DNA of 64,000 nt from Caulobacter sp. Root655. Its GTDB lineage: Bacteria; Pseudomonadota; Alphaproteobacteria; Caulobacterales; Caulobacteraceae. Within the stretch, counting starts at the first letter, position 1; each line of letters starts with the position of its first letter. The notes under the pieces were generated by a model. The model made no database searches, was not told where the DNA came from, and was given only the letters and a program-made list of their open reading frames with translations. Below, piece by piece: positions 16,639 through 25,682 of the stretch. The stretch is taken from NCBI RefSeq assembly GCF_001427665.1, contig NZ_LMHC01000027.1, positions 110,150 to 174,149 of the forward strand. The letters run 5' to 3'. Position numbers and translations under genes: made by a program.

Positions 16639-18141
16639 CTAGGCCGCGACGGATCGGCCCGCGCCGAGCGCCGCCTGATGGGTGGGACTTTGCGCCACGA
16701 CGGTGGCGACCTGCTGGGCCAGGCGCGGCAGGATCGCGCGGACCTGGCGGAAGTCGGAGGCGTCGACCAGCGGGTCGTGGGCCCGCGGTCGCAGACCCAT
16801 GCCCTCGAGCACGTAGAACCAGGACAGGTCGGTGAAGAGCTCGCCGGGCCGGGTGTCGATCCGTCCGCAGGCCCGGTAGAGTTCCATCCGTTCGGCCAGG
16901 CTGTCGGGGATCGACGCCTCGGCCCGATCACGCCAGAACGGAGTGTCGTCGCGCGCGGTGGCGCAATAGTGCAGCACGATGAAGTCGCGGAAGGTCTCGT
17001 ACTCGGCGACCAGCGCCCGGTTGTAGGCGGCGATGTTGGACGGCGCGAAGTCCCGATCGGGGAAATGGTCCAGCAGCTTGTAGAGACCGCTGCACACCAG
17101 GTGGATGCTGGTCGATTCCAGCGGCTCCAGGAAGCCCGAGGCCAGGCCCAGCGCCACGCAGTTGCGGTTCCAGAACGCCTTGCGCCGGCCGGTGGTGAAC
17201 CGCAGCTTGCGGGGCTCGGCCAGGGGCTCGCCGATCGCCGCCAGCAGTTCGCTCAAGGCCGTCTCGTCGTCGATCGCCTGGCTGGCATAGACATAGCCGT
17301 TGCCCACCCGGTGTCGCAGCGGGATCTTCCAGCGCCAGCCGGCGTCCTGGGCCACGGCCAGGGTGTAGGGCGCGGGCGGGCCGGCGTGGGCGGTCGGCGC
17401 GGCGATGGCCCGATCGCAGGGCAGCCACCGTGTCCAGTCCTCGTAGCCGGTTTCCAGCGCCTGCTCGATCAGCAGGCCGCGAAGGCCGCTGCAGTCGATG
17501 TAGAAGTCGGCCTTGACCTGCTCGCCGTCGGTCAGGGTCAGGGCGTCGATGAAGCCGTCGTCGCGCAGGACGGCGCGGGCGACCTCGCGTTCCAGCCGCC
17601 GCACGCCGCGGCGCTCGGCGTGGTCGCGCAGGAACTTCGCCACCAGAGCGGCGTCGAAATGCAGGGCGTGGCGCAGGCCGGCCAGCGGGCCGCCGGCCCT
17701 TGGGTCGGGAGGGGCGAAGCGCCCGGCCTCGCCCAGGGCGGCGGCCAGGCTGAAGTCCGGCACGGCCATGTCCAGACCCTCGGTCCGCGCCTTGTGCCAG
17801 ACATGGTGGAAGGGACGGCGGTCGATCGACACGCCGAACGATCCGAACGGGTGCCAGTAGCTTTCGCCGACCCGGCTCCAATCCTGGAACTTGATACCCA
17901 GCTTGAACGTGGCCTGGGTGGCCTGGAGGAAGGCGTCGAGGTCGACCTCGATCAGCTTCAGGAAGTCGAGGATCGGCGGGATGGTCGCCTCGCCCACCCC
18001 GACGATGCCGATGTCCGGCGACTCGATCAGGGTGATGGCGCAACCCGTTCCCCGCAGCGTCTGGGCCAGCAGGGACGCGGCCATCCAGCCGGCCGTGCCG
18101 CCGCCGACGATGGCGATGGACTTGATGGCTCTGTCGGTCAT
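16639..18141 (-). CDS. Flavin-dependent tryptophan halogenase family protein
   Basis: A 500-aa FADH2-dependent halogenase homologue. The FAD motif GGGTAGWMAA covers residues 13-22. A lysine equivalent to the catalytic Lys of PrnA/RebH is seen as K84 (GIKFQDW), the halogenase motif W269-x-W271-x-I-P (GWRWKIP) is intact, and the catalytic-glutamate segment is GFLEPLESTSIH (337-347). Homologues of this type occur beside TonB receptors in Caulobacter and Xanthomonas glycan loci; their native substrate is unclear. ATG 18141 has GGAGAG upstream. Cotranscribed with the receptor gene 65 bases upstream; no flavin reductase lies in this locus. Confidence 0.9.
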   Translation of the reverse strand: MTDRAIKSIAIVGGGTAGWMAASLLAQTLRGTGCAITLIESPDIGIVGVGEATIPPILDFLKLIEVDLDAFLQATQATFKLGIKFQDWSRVGESYWHPFGSFGVSIDRRPFHHVWHKARTEGLDMAVPDFSLAAALGEAGRFAPPDPRAGGPLAGLRHALHFDAALVAKFLRDHAERRGVRRLEREVARAVLRDDGFIDALTLTDGEQVKADFYIDCSGLRGLLIEQALETGYEDWTRWLPCDRAIAAPTAHAGPPAPYTLAVAQDAGWRWKIPLRHRVGNGYVYASQAIDDETALSELLAAIGEPLAEPRKLRFTTGRRKAFWNRNCVALGLASGFLEPLESTSIHLVCSGLYKLLDHFPDRDFAPSNIAAYNRALVAEYETFRDFIVLHYCATARDDTPFWRDRAEASIPDSLAERMELYRACGRIDTRPGELFTDLSWFYVLEGMGLRPRAHDPLVDASDFRQVRAILPRLAQQVATVVAQSPTHQAALGAGRSVAA

Positions 18142-18168
18142 GACGCTCTCCGCGACGACGACGAGATC

Positions 18169-18199
18169 GGCGTGGCGACGGACGAGCCGTCGCCACGCC
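18169..18199. other. Stem-loop between TonB receptor and halogenase genes
   Basis: A perfect 13-bp stem (18169-18181 with 18187-18199) with a 5-base loop fills most of the 65-base gap between the receptor stop and the halogenase start. It has no T-run on the minus strand, so it is more likely an mRNA stabiliser or partial attenuator that sets different levels of the two proteins than a full terminator. Confidence 0.6.
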
Positions 18200-18206
18200 A
18201 GCCCTG

Positions 18207-21173
18207 CTACATGCCGAACTTGAACCGCGCGCCCAGCACGATCCGGCGGTCGCCGGTGGCGTAGCGGAACGGCAGGTTTTCCCACTGCAGGTAGCGGCCG
18301 GTCTCTTCCTTGGTCAGGTTGATGCCTTCCAGCACCACCTTGATCTGGTCGTTGATCGCGTAGCCGATCTGACCGTCGAGCTGGCCATAGGCCCGCTCCC
18401 AGGTCCCCAGCTTGTGGGCGTCGTCGACGCCGCCGCCGGCGCTGTTGTCGACGCCGAAGCCGAAGTTGCCCTGGAAGCTCTTGTCACGCCAGGCGTAGGA
18501 CAGGCGCGCCTCGAAGCCGTGGCCCTCGTAGTAGCCCTGGACGTTGAAGGCGTTCTTGGCCACGCCGGGGATCGGCAGGTGGTCGTCATAGTCGTTGGAG
18601 ATCGAGGTCTTGGAGTCCGAGTAGGTGTAGTTGGCGGTGAAGCCGAACCCATTGTCGAAGGCGTACTGCGCGGCCAGTTCGAGGCCCTTGATCGTGCCGC
18701 CCTCGCCATTGATCGGCTGGTTGAAGATGCCGGTCGTCGCGCCCGCCACGGAACCGTCGGCCACCGTCCGCGAGACCGTCTCGGTCTGGATGAACGAGTC
18801 GACGTTCTTGTAGAACAGCGCGGCCGAGAACAGGCCCTGCGAGCCCATGTAGCGCTCGTAGGCGACGTCGAATTGCGAGGCGCGATAGGGATCGAGTTCC
18901 GCGTTGCCGCCGCTGCCGTTGGTGTAGAGGAAGCGGTTGAGGTTGGGGCCCGGCGTCGAGCTGCGGGTGAAGTTGTAGCTAGAGCCCGTGGCCAGCTGGA
19001 ACAGGTTCTGGCGCGACACCACGCGAGCCGCCGAGACGCGGACCTTGTCGGTGTCGTTGATGTTGAACACGCCGCTGACGCTGGGCAGGACGTCGGTATA
19101 GGAGCGCGACGTCGTGATGTTCTCCGGATTGGAGATCACGCCGTTCCAGCTGTCGGTCCCGTAGAAGTTGGGCACGGTCGGGGTGGCGCTGGCGTCGATG
19201 GTCAGCTCGGTCTTCACCACCCGCACGCCGCCGTTCAGGTGATAGCCGTCATCCGCGCCGCCCGCATCGGCCATCATGTAGCCGGTGGTGGTCTTTTCCT
19301 TGACCTTGAACGACTGGATCGGGTCCCGATAGTACTTGAACGGCGTCGAGGGATAGAGCGCCGACAGCCAGCCGACCGGGTTCTTCATCTGGTCGCGGTT
19401 CTGGAACAGGGCCGTGATCCCGCCGACGGTCAGGGTCTCGAAGCGTTCCGGGTTGCTCGCCGCCGTCTGGTACGGGGTGATCAGGGCCGGCGAGGCGCCG
19501 AAGCGGCCGTCGTCGGTCGCGGTCTGGCCGCAGTTGGGACGACCCGGCGTGCCGGCCGGCAGGCCGCACGACTTGAAGCCGATGGCCCCGTCCTGGAAGT
19601 AGCCGAGCGGCGTCCAGTCCTGGCCCAGCGCCTGGCCGTTCAACTCGCCCTTGCCGGAATAGTCGGCCAGCAGGAGCAGGAAGTCGGAATCGACCTTGCG
19701 CTCGGCGTAGCGGGCGCCGGCGCTGAGCGTCAGATTGCCGTTTTCACCGAACTCCGGACGATACTTGAAGTCGGCGCGGACCGAGGTGTTCTCGATGCCG
19801 GTGCGCTCGCCGAACACCCAGTGCGACTTGGCGAAGACGCTGCTGGGGGTGGTGAACTGGCTGGGATTGGCCGGGGTGAAGGTCGGGTTGTCGCCGTTCG
19901 TGTAGGTGTAGATGAAGGTCGCCGGGGCGGTGGCGTTGGGGATCAGCCCGGCCGCCGTGCCGTTGCGCACGCCGTACTGGGTGTAGCGGACGTCGTTGTT
20001 GGCGCTGTCGCTGGTGTAGTCGCTCTTCGAATAGGCGCCACGAACGCTGCCGGTCAGGCGACCGCCGTTGTCCCAGTTGGCGGCCAGCTGGAAGTTGTCG
20101 GTCTTGGCCTCGGCATTCTGCACATAGGAGGTGCCTTCGGCCGAATTGGCGGTGACCGTGCCGGTTTGCAGGACGCCGTTGGTGTCCTTCGAGAACCCCG
20201 CCGCCGAATAGTTGGCGCCCTCGTTGGCGAACGGGAACTTGATCGAGGCTTCGCTGGTCAGGATCTTCAGGTCGGAGTGGAACCAGTCGGCCGTCAGCTG
20301 CACGGAATCGGTCAGGGCAAAGTCGACATTGATCGAGGCGCCCAGGCGCTTGCGTTCCTGGTCGCGATAGGTGGCGTAGCGGTATTCCGGCGACCAGACG
20401 TCGACCGTGCCGGCGCCTTGAGGACGGTCCTCATAGGCCCAGCCGCCGCGGTTCTCGCCGGCCAGCACGTCGGTGTGGCTGTCGGTCTTGTCATAGGACA
20501 CCGTGCCCAGCACGGCGAAGCGGTCGCTGAACTTGTGGCCCAGGACCAGCGAGCCGGTCGGGGTCCAGTCGCCGCCCGTGCCCTTCTGGCCGCGGATGTC
20601 GCCGGCGATCGTCGTGTCGTCCCGCAGGCTGAGCGCGTTGCGGGTCTTCAGGTTGATGATGCCGCCCAGGCCGCCTTCCAGCAGCGAGGCGTCCGGCGAC
20701 TTGTAGACGTCGACGCCGCCGATCAGCTGCGAGGGGATGCCTTCCAGCGAGTTATCCTGGGCGATCTTGCCTTCGTAGAGGCGGAACAGCTCCAGGCCGC
20801 TGACGAAGATGTCGTTGTTCAGGACCGTGACGTTCTGGTCCAGGCCGCGGATGCGGACCTTGGTGCCCTGGCCGTTCTCGCGGTCGATCTGCACGCCGGG
20901 CATGCGCTGCAGGGACTCGGCGATGTTCTGATCCGGGAACTTGCCCATGTCCTCGGCGGTGACCGACTCGATGATCAGGTTCGAGTTCTTCTTGAGGTTC
21001 AGGGCGTTGGCGAGCGAAGCCCGGAAACCGGTGACGATGACCGCTTCAACCTCAGCGGGTTTTTCGGCGGGCGCCGGCGCGGTCTGCGCCGCGGCCTGGC
21101 CGGCGGCGAGCAGCACCAAGACCGAGGCGGCCGATAGCAAGGCCGCGCGTGATCGATAAGACGTTGTGGTCAT
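18207..21173 (-). CDS. TonB-dependent receptor, Xanthomonas/Caulobacter (TIGR01782-like) type
   Basis: A 988-aa outer-membrane receptor. Residues 1-29 form the signal peptide (AGQAAAQ). A TonB-box-like segment (AVIVTG) lies near 46-51. The plug domain contains DMGKFPDQNIAESLQRMPG, the hallmark of this subfamily, and the 22-strand barrel ends in aromatic GARFKFGM. It imports oligosaccharides across the outer membrane by inference from flanking GH3, GH2 and ROK kinase genes. ATG 21173 is preceded by GGGGAA. A TTGACA-17-TAGGTT promoter with an embedded GACAGCGCTGTC operator lies 135-163 bases upstream. Confidence 0.93.
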   Translation of the reverse strand: MTTTSYRSRAALLSAASVLVLLAAGQAAAQTAPAPAEKPAEVEAVIVTGFRASLANALNLKKNSNLIIESVTAEDMGKFPDQNIAESLQRMPGVQIDRENGQGTKVRIRGLDQNVTVLNNDIFVSGLELFRLYEGKIAQDNSLEGIPSQLIGGVDVYKSPDASLLEGGLGGIINLKTRNALSLRDDTTIAGDIRGQKGTGGDWTPTGSLVLGHKFSDRFAVLGTVSYDKTDSHTDVLAGENRGGWAYEDRPQGAGTVDVWSPEYRYATYRDQERKRLGASINVDFALTDSVQLTADWFHSDLKILTSEASIKFPFANEGANYSAAGFSKDTNGVLQTGTVTANSAEGTSYVQNAEAKTDNFQLAANWDNGGRLTGSVRGAYSKSDYTSDSANNDVRYTQYGVRNGTAAGLIPNATAPATFIYTYTNGDNPTFTPANPSQFTTPSSVFAKSHWVFGERTGIENTSVRADFKYRPEFGENGNLTLSAGARYAERKVDSDFLLLLADYSGKGELNGQALGQDWTPLGYFQDGAIGFKSCGLPAGTPGRPNCGQTATDDGRFGASPALITPYQTAASNPERFETLTVGGITALFQNRDQMKNPVGWLSALYPSTPFKYYRDPIQSFKVKEKTTTGYMMADAGGADDGYHLNGGVRVVKTELTIDASATPTVPNFYGTDSWNGVISNPENITTSRSYTDVLPSVSGVFNINDTDKVRVSAARVVSRQNLFQLATGSSYNFTRSSTPGPNLNRFLYTNGSGGNAELDPYRASQFDVAYERYMGSQGLFSAALFYKNVDSFIQTETVSRTVADGSVAGATTGIFNQPINGEGGTIKGLELAAQYAFDNGFGFTANYTYSDSKTSISNDYDDHLPIPGVAKNAFNVQGYYEGHGFEARLSYAWRDKSFQGNFGFGVDNSAGGGVDDAHKLGTWERAYGQLDGQIGYAINDQIKVVLEGINLTKEETGRYLQWENLPFRYATGDRRIVLGARFKFGM

Positions 21174-21307
21174 TATGCATTCCCCTGATTTGCGGCAGCA
21201 GTTCTCGTTCTCGATCAGCGGAGCCGAGCGAGCCAAGACGCGGAGATTGAGGGATGCCTGCGCATCCTCCCGTGGAAGTCCGGCTTTTTTGGCATGCCGG
21301 TAATTTG

Positions 21308-21336
21308 AACCTAGGGGTGTAAGACAGCGCTGTCAA
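21308..21336 (-). promoter_or_regulatory. Promoter and LacI-type operator of the TonB receptor gene
   Basis: On the minus strand, TTGACA (21336-21331), a 17-base spacer and TAGGTT (21313-21308) make a near-consensus sigma-70 promoter. The palindrome GACAGCGCTGTC (21323-21334) covers most of the -35 element and the start of the spacer, so a bound repressor would exclude RNA polymerase. Confidence 0.75.
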
Positions 21337-21384
21337 CACGGCGACGTCTTTCCTAAACTCATTTTAATTTATGGCGCTTTGGGA

Positions 21385-22167
21385 TCACACATTCGTCAGC
21401 GCGGTCAGGGTCACGGGCTCCATGGCGGCGTAGCCTTCGGCGGTCGGATGCACCCCGTCATAGGCCAGGCCCGGCCGCATGCCGCCCGCGCCGTCGTCCA
21501 GGACCCGGGTGTAGTCGGCCAAGCCGGCGCCGCTTCGCGCCGCGAAGGCTCTGAGCCAGTCATTAAGGGCGGCGACCTTGGCCGGCGGCGCCAGTCCCGG
21601 CCGCCACGGGAAATCGAGGGCCGGGGTGACGGCGGCCAGCACGACATGCACGCCATTGGCCTGGGCCAGCACGGTCATGGCCTGGAGATTGGCCTGGGTG
21701 GCGACCGGGTCGTAGGGCCCGGCGTTTTCGGCGATGTCGTTGATCCCGGCCAGGATGTGCACCGCCCGGGGCTTCAGGGCGATCACGTCCGGCCAGAACC
21801 GCACCAGCATCTGGGCCGTCACCTGGCCGCTGATCCCGCGGCCGAGGAAGCCGTGGTCGACGAAGAAGGCGGGACGGGCGGTCCGCCAGCCCTCGGTGAT
21901 CGAGTCGCCCATGAACACCACCCGCCGCCGCTCGGCGGGCAGGTCGCGGTCGACGGCGTTCTCGGCGGCGTAGCGCTGGAGGTAGGGCCAATCGGTGCGA
22001 AGCCGCGCCTCCTGTGGGCTCATCGGAGCCAGGGGCGGGACTTGCGGCGGGATCTGGGACGGGGTCGTGAGCGGGGCCTGGGCCTGGGCCTGGGCCGCGC
22101 GGGCCGTCAGGGCCAAGCCCAGGCCGCCGGCCATGATCGCCCGCCGGTCCAGGCGCGCGCGGCTCAC
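21385..22167 (-). CDS. SGNH/GDSL-family hydrolase, exported
   Basis: A 260-aa SGNH hydrolase. Block I is VFMGDSITEGW (nucleophile Ser), block III has GINDI, and block V is DGVHPTAEGY (Asp/His). The N-terminus RLDRRAIMAGGLGLALT is a Tat-like signal with adjacent arginines. The GTG at 22167 overlaps the GH2 stop (GTGA), so translation is coupled; an ATG at 22134 would cut off the signal's basic region. Likely an acyl esterase or deacetylase acting on the same glycan as the adjacent GH2 enzyme; this is inference from context. Confidence 0.85.
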   Translation of the reverse strand: MSRARLDRRAIMAGGLGLALTARAAQAQAQAPLTTPSQIPPQVPPLAPMSPQEARLRTDWPYLQRYAAENAVDRDLPAERRRVVFMGDSITEGWRTARPAFFVDHGFLGRGISGQVTAQMLVRFWPDVIALKPRAVHILAGINDIAENAGPYDPVATQANLQAMTVLAQANGVHVVLAAVTPALDFPWRPGLAPPAKVAALNDWLRAFAARSGAGLADYTRVLDDGAGGMRPGLAYDGVHPTAEGYAAMEPVTLTALTNV

Positions 22168-25100
22168 CGCACCACCGCCACGGCCGGCGTCACGTTCCAG
22201 CCGCGCAGCGCGACCTTGGCCCCGGCGACCGGACCGGCGGGATAGCGGATCTGCACCGCCCGTTGTTCGCCGGGCAGCAGCGAGACGTAGTTGTCGGCGT
22301 AGTAGGCCGGCAGGATCCGCCGGCCCTTGTCGTCGACCAGGGTCAGCTTGCCGTTCAGGGCCGGGGCCGCGCCGGTGTTGGTCAGCGACACGGTGACCAC
22401 CGTCTCGTCGCCCGCCTTGGTCGAGCTGGCCGCGATCGACACCGGCTGGGCGGCCATGGCCGACAGCTGACGGCTGCCGGCCGCGTCGCGCGCCAGCCAG
22501 TAGAGGTTGCTCGACAGCGGCGTTCCGTCGGCGGCGGTCAGGTCCAGCCGCACGATTACCGCGCCCTGGACGGCCAATGAACCGGCCAAGTCCAGGACCT
22601 CGCCCTGGGCGACGCCATTGGCGGCGGCGTCGATCCGGCTCGAGCGCTCGGCCAACGGCTTGCCGTCCAGGCCCAGGACCCGGGCCCGCAGGGTCGCTCC
22701 GGTGATCGCGGCGGCGCCGTTGTTGACCAGTTCCAGCCGGTGGTCGGGGAAGTTCATCTGGACGTGGACGATCTCCGAGCCCTTCTGGGTCCCGTAGTAC
22801 GAGGCGTGGGTGTCGTAGTCGTGGCTGAGGATCTGCCACATGGTGCTGGGCCAGGCTGGCTGGGTCATCCACAACAGACGGCCCGACGACTTGGTCCACA
22901 GCTCGGCGTTCATGCCCTCGAAGATCGCCCGGTGGGTCTCGTAGTTCATCAGCTGGGCCTTGCGCTCGAAGTCCTCGAGGCTGGTGGGCGCGCCCAGCTT
23001 GGCGGTCATGGCGTCCATGAAGGTCTTGGTCGCGCCGTTCCCGGTCGGGTGCCAGTCGTGATAGGCCCAGACGTCGCTGATCGGCCAGCGGTCGGGGGCC
23101 GGAACGGCGGCCTCGAAGGCCTCCAGGGTCGGGAAGGATGGCGTGCCGACCTCGACCGAGAAGCCCTTGGCGTGCTCGGTGTAGTAGGTCTCCGGCTCGC
23201 GGTAGTTATAGGGCCCGCTGTTCTGCAGGTTCACCCGGTTGGAGCTGCCGGTGTACCAGCGCGTGCCGTCCAGCTCGTGGACCAGCGCCTCCAGGCCCTC
23301 GTTGAGGATCGGCTGCGGAATGCCCTCGTTGCGGCCGAACCACAGGGCGATCGAGGGGTGGTTGCGGTAGCGGGCGATGACGTCGGCGGCGTTCTTCAGG
23401 AACAGCGGCACGTCCTGCGGCTCCAGCTGGTAGTCCTGGGTCGAGGCCCAGAAGTCGTTGAGCACCAGCAGGCCGTACTCGTCGGCCAGGTCGAAGAACA
23501 CGTCCTCGGTGTTCTGCCCCACCCAGTTGCGGATGGTGTTGAGGTGGGCTTCCTTGTGCAGGCGGAAATAGGGCTCCAGCCGTTCGCGCGACACCCGCTT
23601 GCGCCAGTCGTCCGTGCCCCAGTTGCCGCCCTTGGCGGCGATCTTCACGCCGTTGACCTTGATGACCAGGTAGGGCGTCAGGCCGGTGTCGGGCACGTCG
23701 CGTACCGCGGGCGAGGTTTCGCCGACCTTGGTCAAGGAGGTGGCCCAGCCGTCGGCGACCTTGCGGACGCCCTCGTGGCTGCCGTCGGTGACGTCCTGAC
23801 CCAGCTGGCGGGCCTTGGAAAAATCGACCTCGACCCGCCGCAGGTCGCCGCCTTCTTCCATCAGCGACAGCTCGTAGGTCATCTGGCGGATGCCGAAACG
23901 GCTGTCCTGCCGGTCGGACGCCTTGCCGTTGGCCAGGGCCGACAGCCGCAACCCGTGCAGGGCCGGCTCGCCGTAGCCGTTGGGCCACCAGAGTTTGGGG
24001 TTCTGGACCGACAACTGCTGGAACTCGGCGGGCGCGAAACGGACCTCGCCCGCGCCGGGGGCCAGGGTCACGACCTTCTCGACGGCCACGGTGTCGAAGG
24101 CGGCGCGGACCGTGGCCTGGACCGGGGTGTCAGTCAGGTTCTCGACCGGCACGGTGATCTCGATGTCGGCGACGCTGTTGTCCGGCTTGCCCGCCACCTG
24201 GGGAAGCGTGGTGACCACATGGCTGTCGCCGATCCGCACCGGGCCGGTCGAGCGCAGCACCACGTCCTGCCACAGGCCGGTGTTGCGGTCGCGGACGCTA
24301 GGAATCCAGTCCCAGCCCTCGCTGGCGATGAAGGTCGGGCCGTCCAGGGCCTGCAGGCCGCCGTTCTCGCCGACCCCGGCGGTCAGCGACTCCTCGTGGG
24401 CGAGGCCCGGATGCGGCGGCGGCGAGATCTTGACGGCGATGGCGTTGCGCGCCCCGGGCCTCAGCTTGCCGGTGACGTCGAACTGGCCACGGATGAAGGC
24501 GCCCTTCAGCTCGCCCAGCTTCTCGCCGTTCAGCCAGATCTCGGCGGCGTAGTTGATCCCCTTGAAGATCAGTTGCTGGTGGCGGCCGTCCTGGCCGCCG
24601 GGGGCGTCGAACTCGGCGCGGTACCAGTAGTCCTGCTTGTTCAGCGATTCCGGGATGGCGGTGTTGTTGAGGGCGTAGTCCGGGTCCGGATAGACGCCGC
24701 GGTCGACCAGGGTGGTCAGCACCGTGCCGGGCACGGTGGCGCGATACCAGGTCCGGGTGTCGAACCCTGGCTTGGACAGCGCTGTCTTTTCGGCGGTGAC
24801 TTTCGGGGCCTCGGCCAGCGACCAACTGGCCACGACCCAGGCCTGGTCGCCGCCGAACTCCGGGGCGGGGCGCAGGGCGGGGCCGGCATAGGCCGGGATG
24901 GCGACCGGCTTGGGGACTGGCCCCTGGCTCTTGGGCCGCGTCCATGCATCCTGCGGCGCGACCTGACCGTACATCTGGCGCACCTGCACCGGCCAGGACG
25001 GGCTGCCGGTCTCGAACACCGTCAGGCCTGGATCGGGGCGGGCGGCGGCTAGGGTCTTGAGTTCGGCGGGGCTCCGCGCCCGGCCCTCGGCCGTGAACCC

Positions 25101-25625
25101 GGCGATCTGGCCGCCGAACGGCTGGGTTCCGGCCAGCTTGCGCGGGCCCAGCTGCAGCACCCCCGCCGGGCCGACGGGAGCCGCCCGGCCTTCGCCCACC
25201 TTGGCGCCATCCAGATAGAGCGAGACCTTGGTCCCGTCCGACACCGCCGCGACATGGCGCCAGACGCCGGGCTTCAGCGCCCCTTGGCCCTTCACCACCG
25301 ACCCACCGGCCGTCACGGCCGGCGCGCCGTCGTCCAGCATCAGGAAGCGGCCTGTGGCCGTGTCGCCGACCCCGGCCACCACGACCCGTCCGGCCGTCGC
25401 CGTCATCGCCTTCACCCAGCCTTGCAGCGTCCACGGCCCTTCGGCGGGCAAGGGTGCGGGAGACGGGCCGGCCAGGGGCTTGGTCAAGCCGTCGCCGCCG
25501 CGCGGCAGGTCGGCGTTGTAAGGTCCGTAGACGGAGGAGGTCTGGGCCTGGACCGGGGTCGTCAGGAGCAAGGCGCAGGAGGCCAGCAGGGACAGGCGTG
25601 AGATCCGGCGGGCGAAGGTGGTCAT
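22164..25625 (-). CDS. Large secreted glycoside hydrolase family 2 enzyme with LamG-like domain
   Basis: A 1153-aa exported enzyme. A Sec signal peptide (1-28) is followed by a LamG/concanavalin-like sandwich (about 60-205), then the GH2 sugar-binding domain (320-460), immunoglobulin-like domain (460-580) and barrel. The acid/base is E767 in WFGRNEG and the probable nucleophile is E825 in SVEVG. The domain order resembles exo-beta-D-glucosaminidase or beta-mannosidase-like GH2 enzymes more than LacZ. Beta-sandwich domains follow to the C-terminus. It overlaps the SGNH gene by 4 bases. The exact linkage cleaved is not determined. Confidence 0.88.
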   Translation of the reverse strand: MTTFARRISRLSLLASCALLLTTPVQAQTSSVYGPYNADLPRGGDGLTKPLAGPSPAPLPAEGPWTLQGWVKAMTATAGRVVVAGVGDTATGRFLMLDDGAPAVTAGGSVVKGQGALKPGVWRHVAAVSDGTKVSLYLDGAKVGEGRAAPVGPAGVLQLGPRKLAGTQPFGGQIAGFTAEGRARSPAELKTLAAARPDPGLTVFETGSPSWPVQVRQMYGQVAPQDAWTRPKSQGPVPKPVAIPAYAGPALRPAPEFGGDQAWVVASWSLAEAPKVTAEKTALSKPGFDTRTWYRATVPGTVLTTLVDRGVYPDPDYALNNTAIPESLNKQDYWYRAEFDAPGGQDGRHQQLIFKGINYAAEIWLNGEKLGELKGAFIRGQFDVTGKLRPGARNAIAVKISPPPHPGLAHEESLTAGVGENGGLQALDGPTFIASEGWDWIPSVRDRNTGLWQDVVLRSTGPVRIGDSHVVTTLPQVAGKPDNSVADIEITVPVENLTDTPVQATVRAAFDTVAVEKVVTLAPGAGEVRFAPAEFQQLSVQNPKLWWPNGYGEPALHGLRLSALANGKASDRQDSRFGIRQMTYELSLMEEGGDLRRVEVDFSKARQLGQDVTDGSHEGVRKVADGWATSLTKVGETSPAVRDVPDTGLTPYLVIKVNGVKIAAKGGNWGTDDWRKRVSRERLEPYFRLHKEAHLNTIRNWVGQNTEDVFFDLADEYGLLVLNDFWASTQDYQLEPQDVPLFLKNAADVIARYRNHPSIALWFGRNEGIPQPILNEGLEALVHELDGTRWYTGSSNRVNLQNSGPYNYREPETYYTEHAKGFSVEVGTPSFPTLEAFEAAVPAPDRWPISDVWAYHDWHPTGNGATKTFMDAMTAKLGAPTSLEDFERKAQLMNYETHRAIFEGMNAELWTKSSGRLLWMTQPAWPSTMWQILSHDYDTHASYYGTQKGSEIVHVQMNFPDHRLELVNNGAAAITGATLRARVLGLDGKPLAERSSRIDAAANGVAQGEVLDLAGSLAVQGAVIVRLDLTAADGTPLSSNLYWLARDAAGSRQLSAMAAQPVSIAASSTKAGDETVVTVSLTNTGAAPALNGKLTLVDDKGRRILPAYYADNYVSLLPGEQRAVQIRYPAGPVAGAKVALRGWNVTPAVAVVR
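24775..24786. promoter_or_regulatory. Third GACAGCGCTGTC palindrome, inside the GH2 gene
   Basis: The same 12-bp palindrome found at 16572 and 21323 occurs within the GH2 coding sequence, about 840 bases after its start. It may be an auxiliary or roadblock operator of the same regulator, or coincidence constrained by codons. No promoter is seen next to it. Confidence 0.3.
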
Positions 25626-25682
25626 GACGGGGTGTCCTCCTCGGGCCGGCCTCTGTGGACCGCTTGTCTTCAGGTGGTCTGA

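Noticed and set aside
18414-21137. 907-codon open frame antisense to the TonB receptor
   Set aside because: Composition is dominated by Ala, Val, Arg and Gly with no motifs; the opposite strand encodes an intact receptor with signal peptide and ribosome-binding site.
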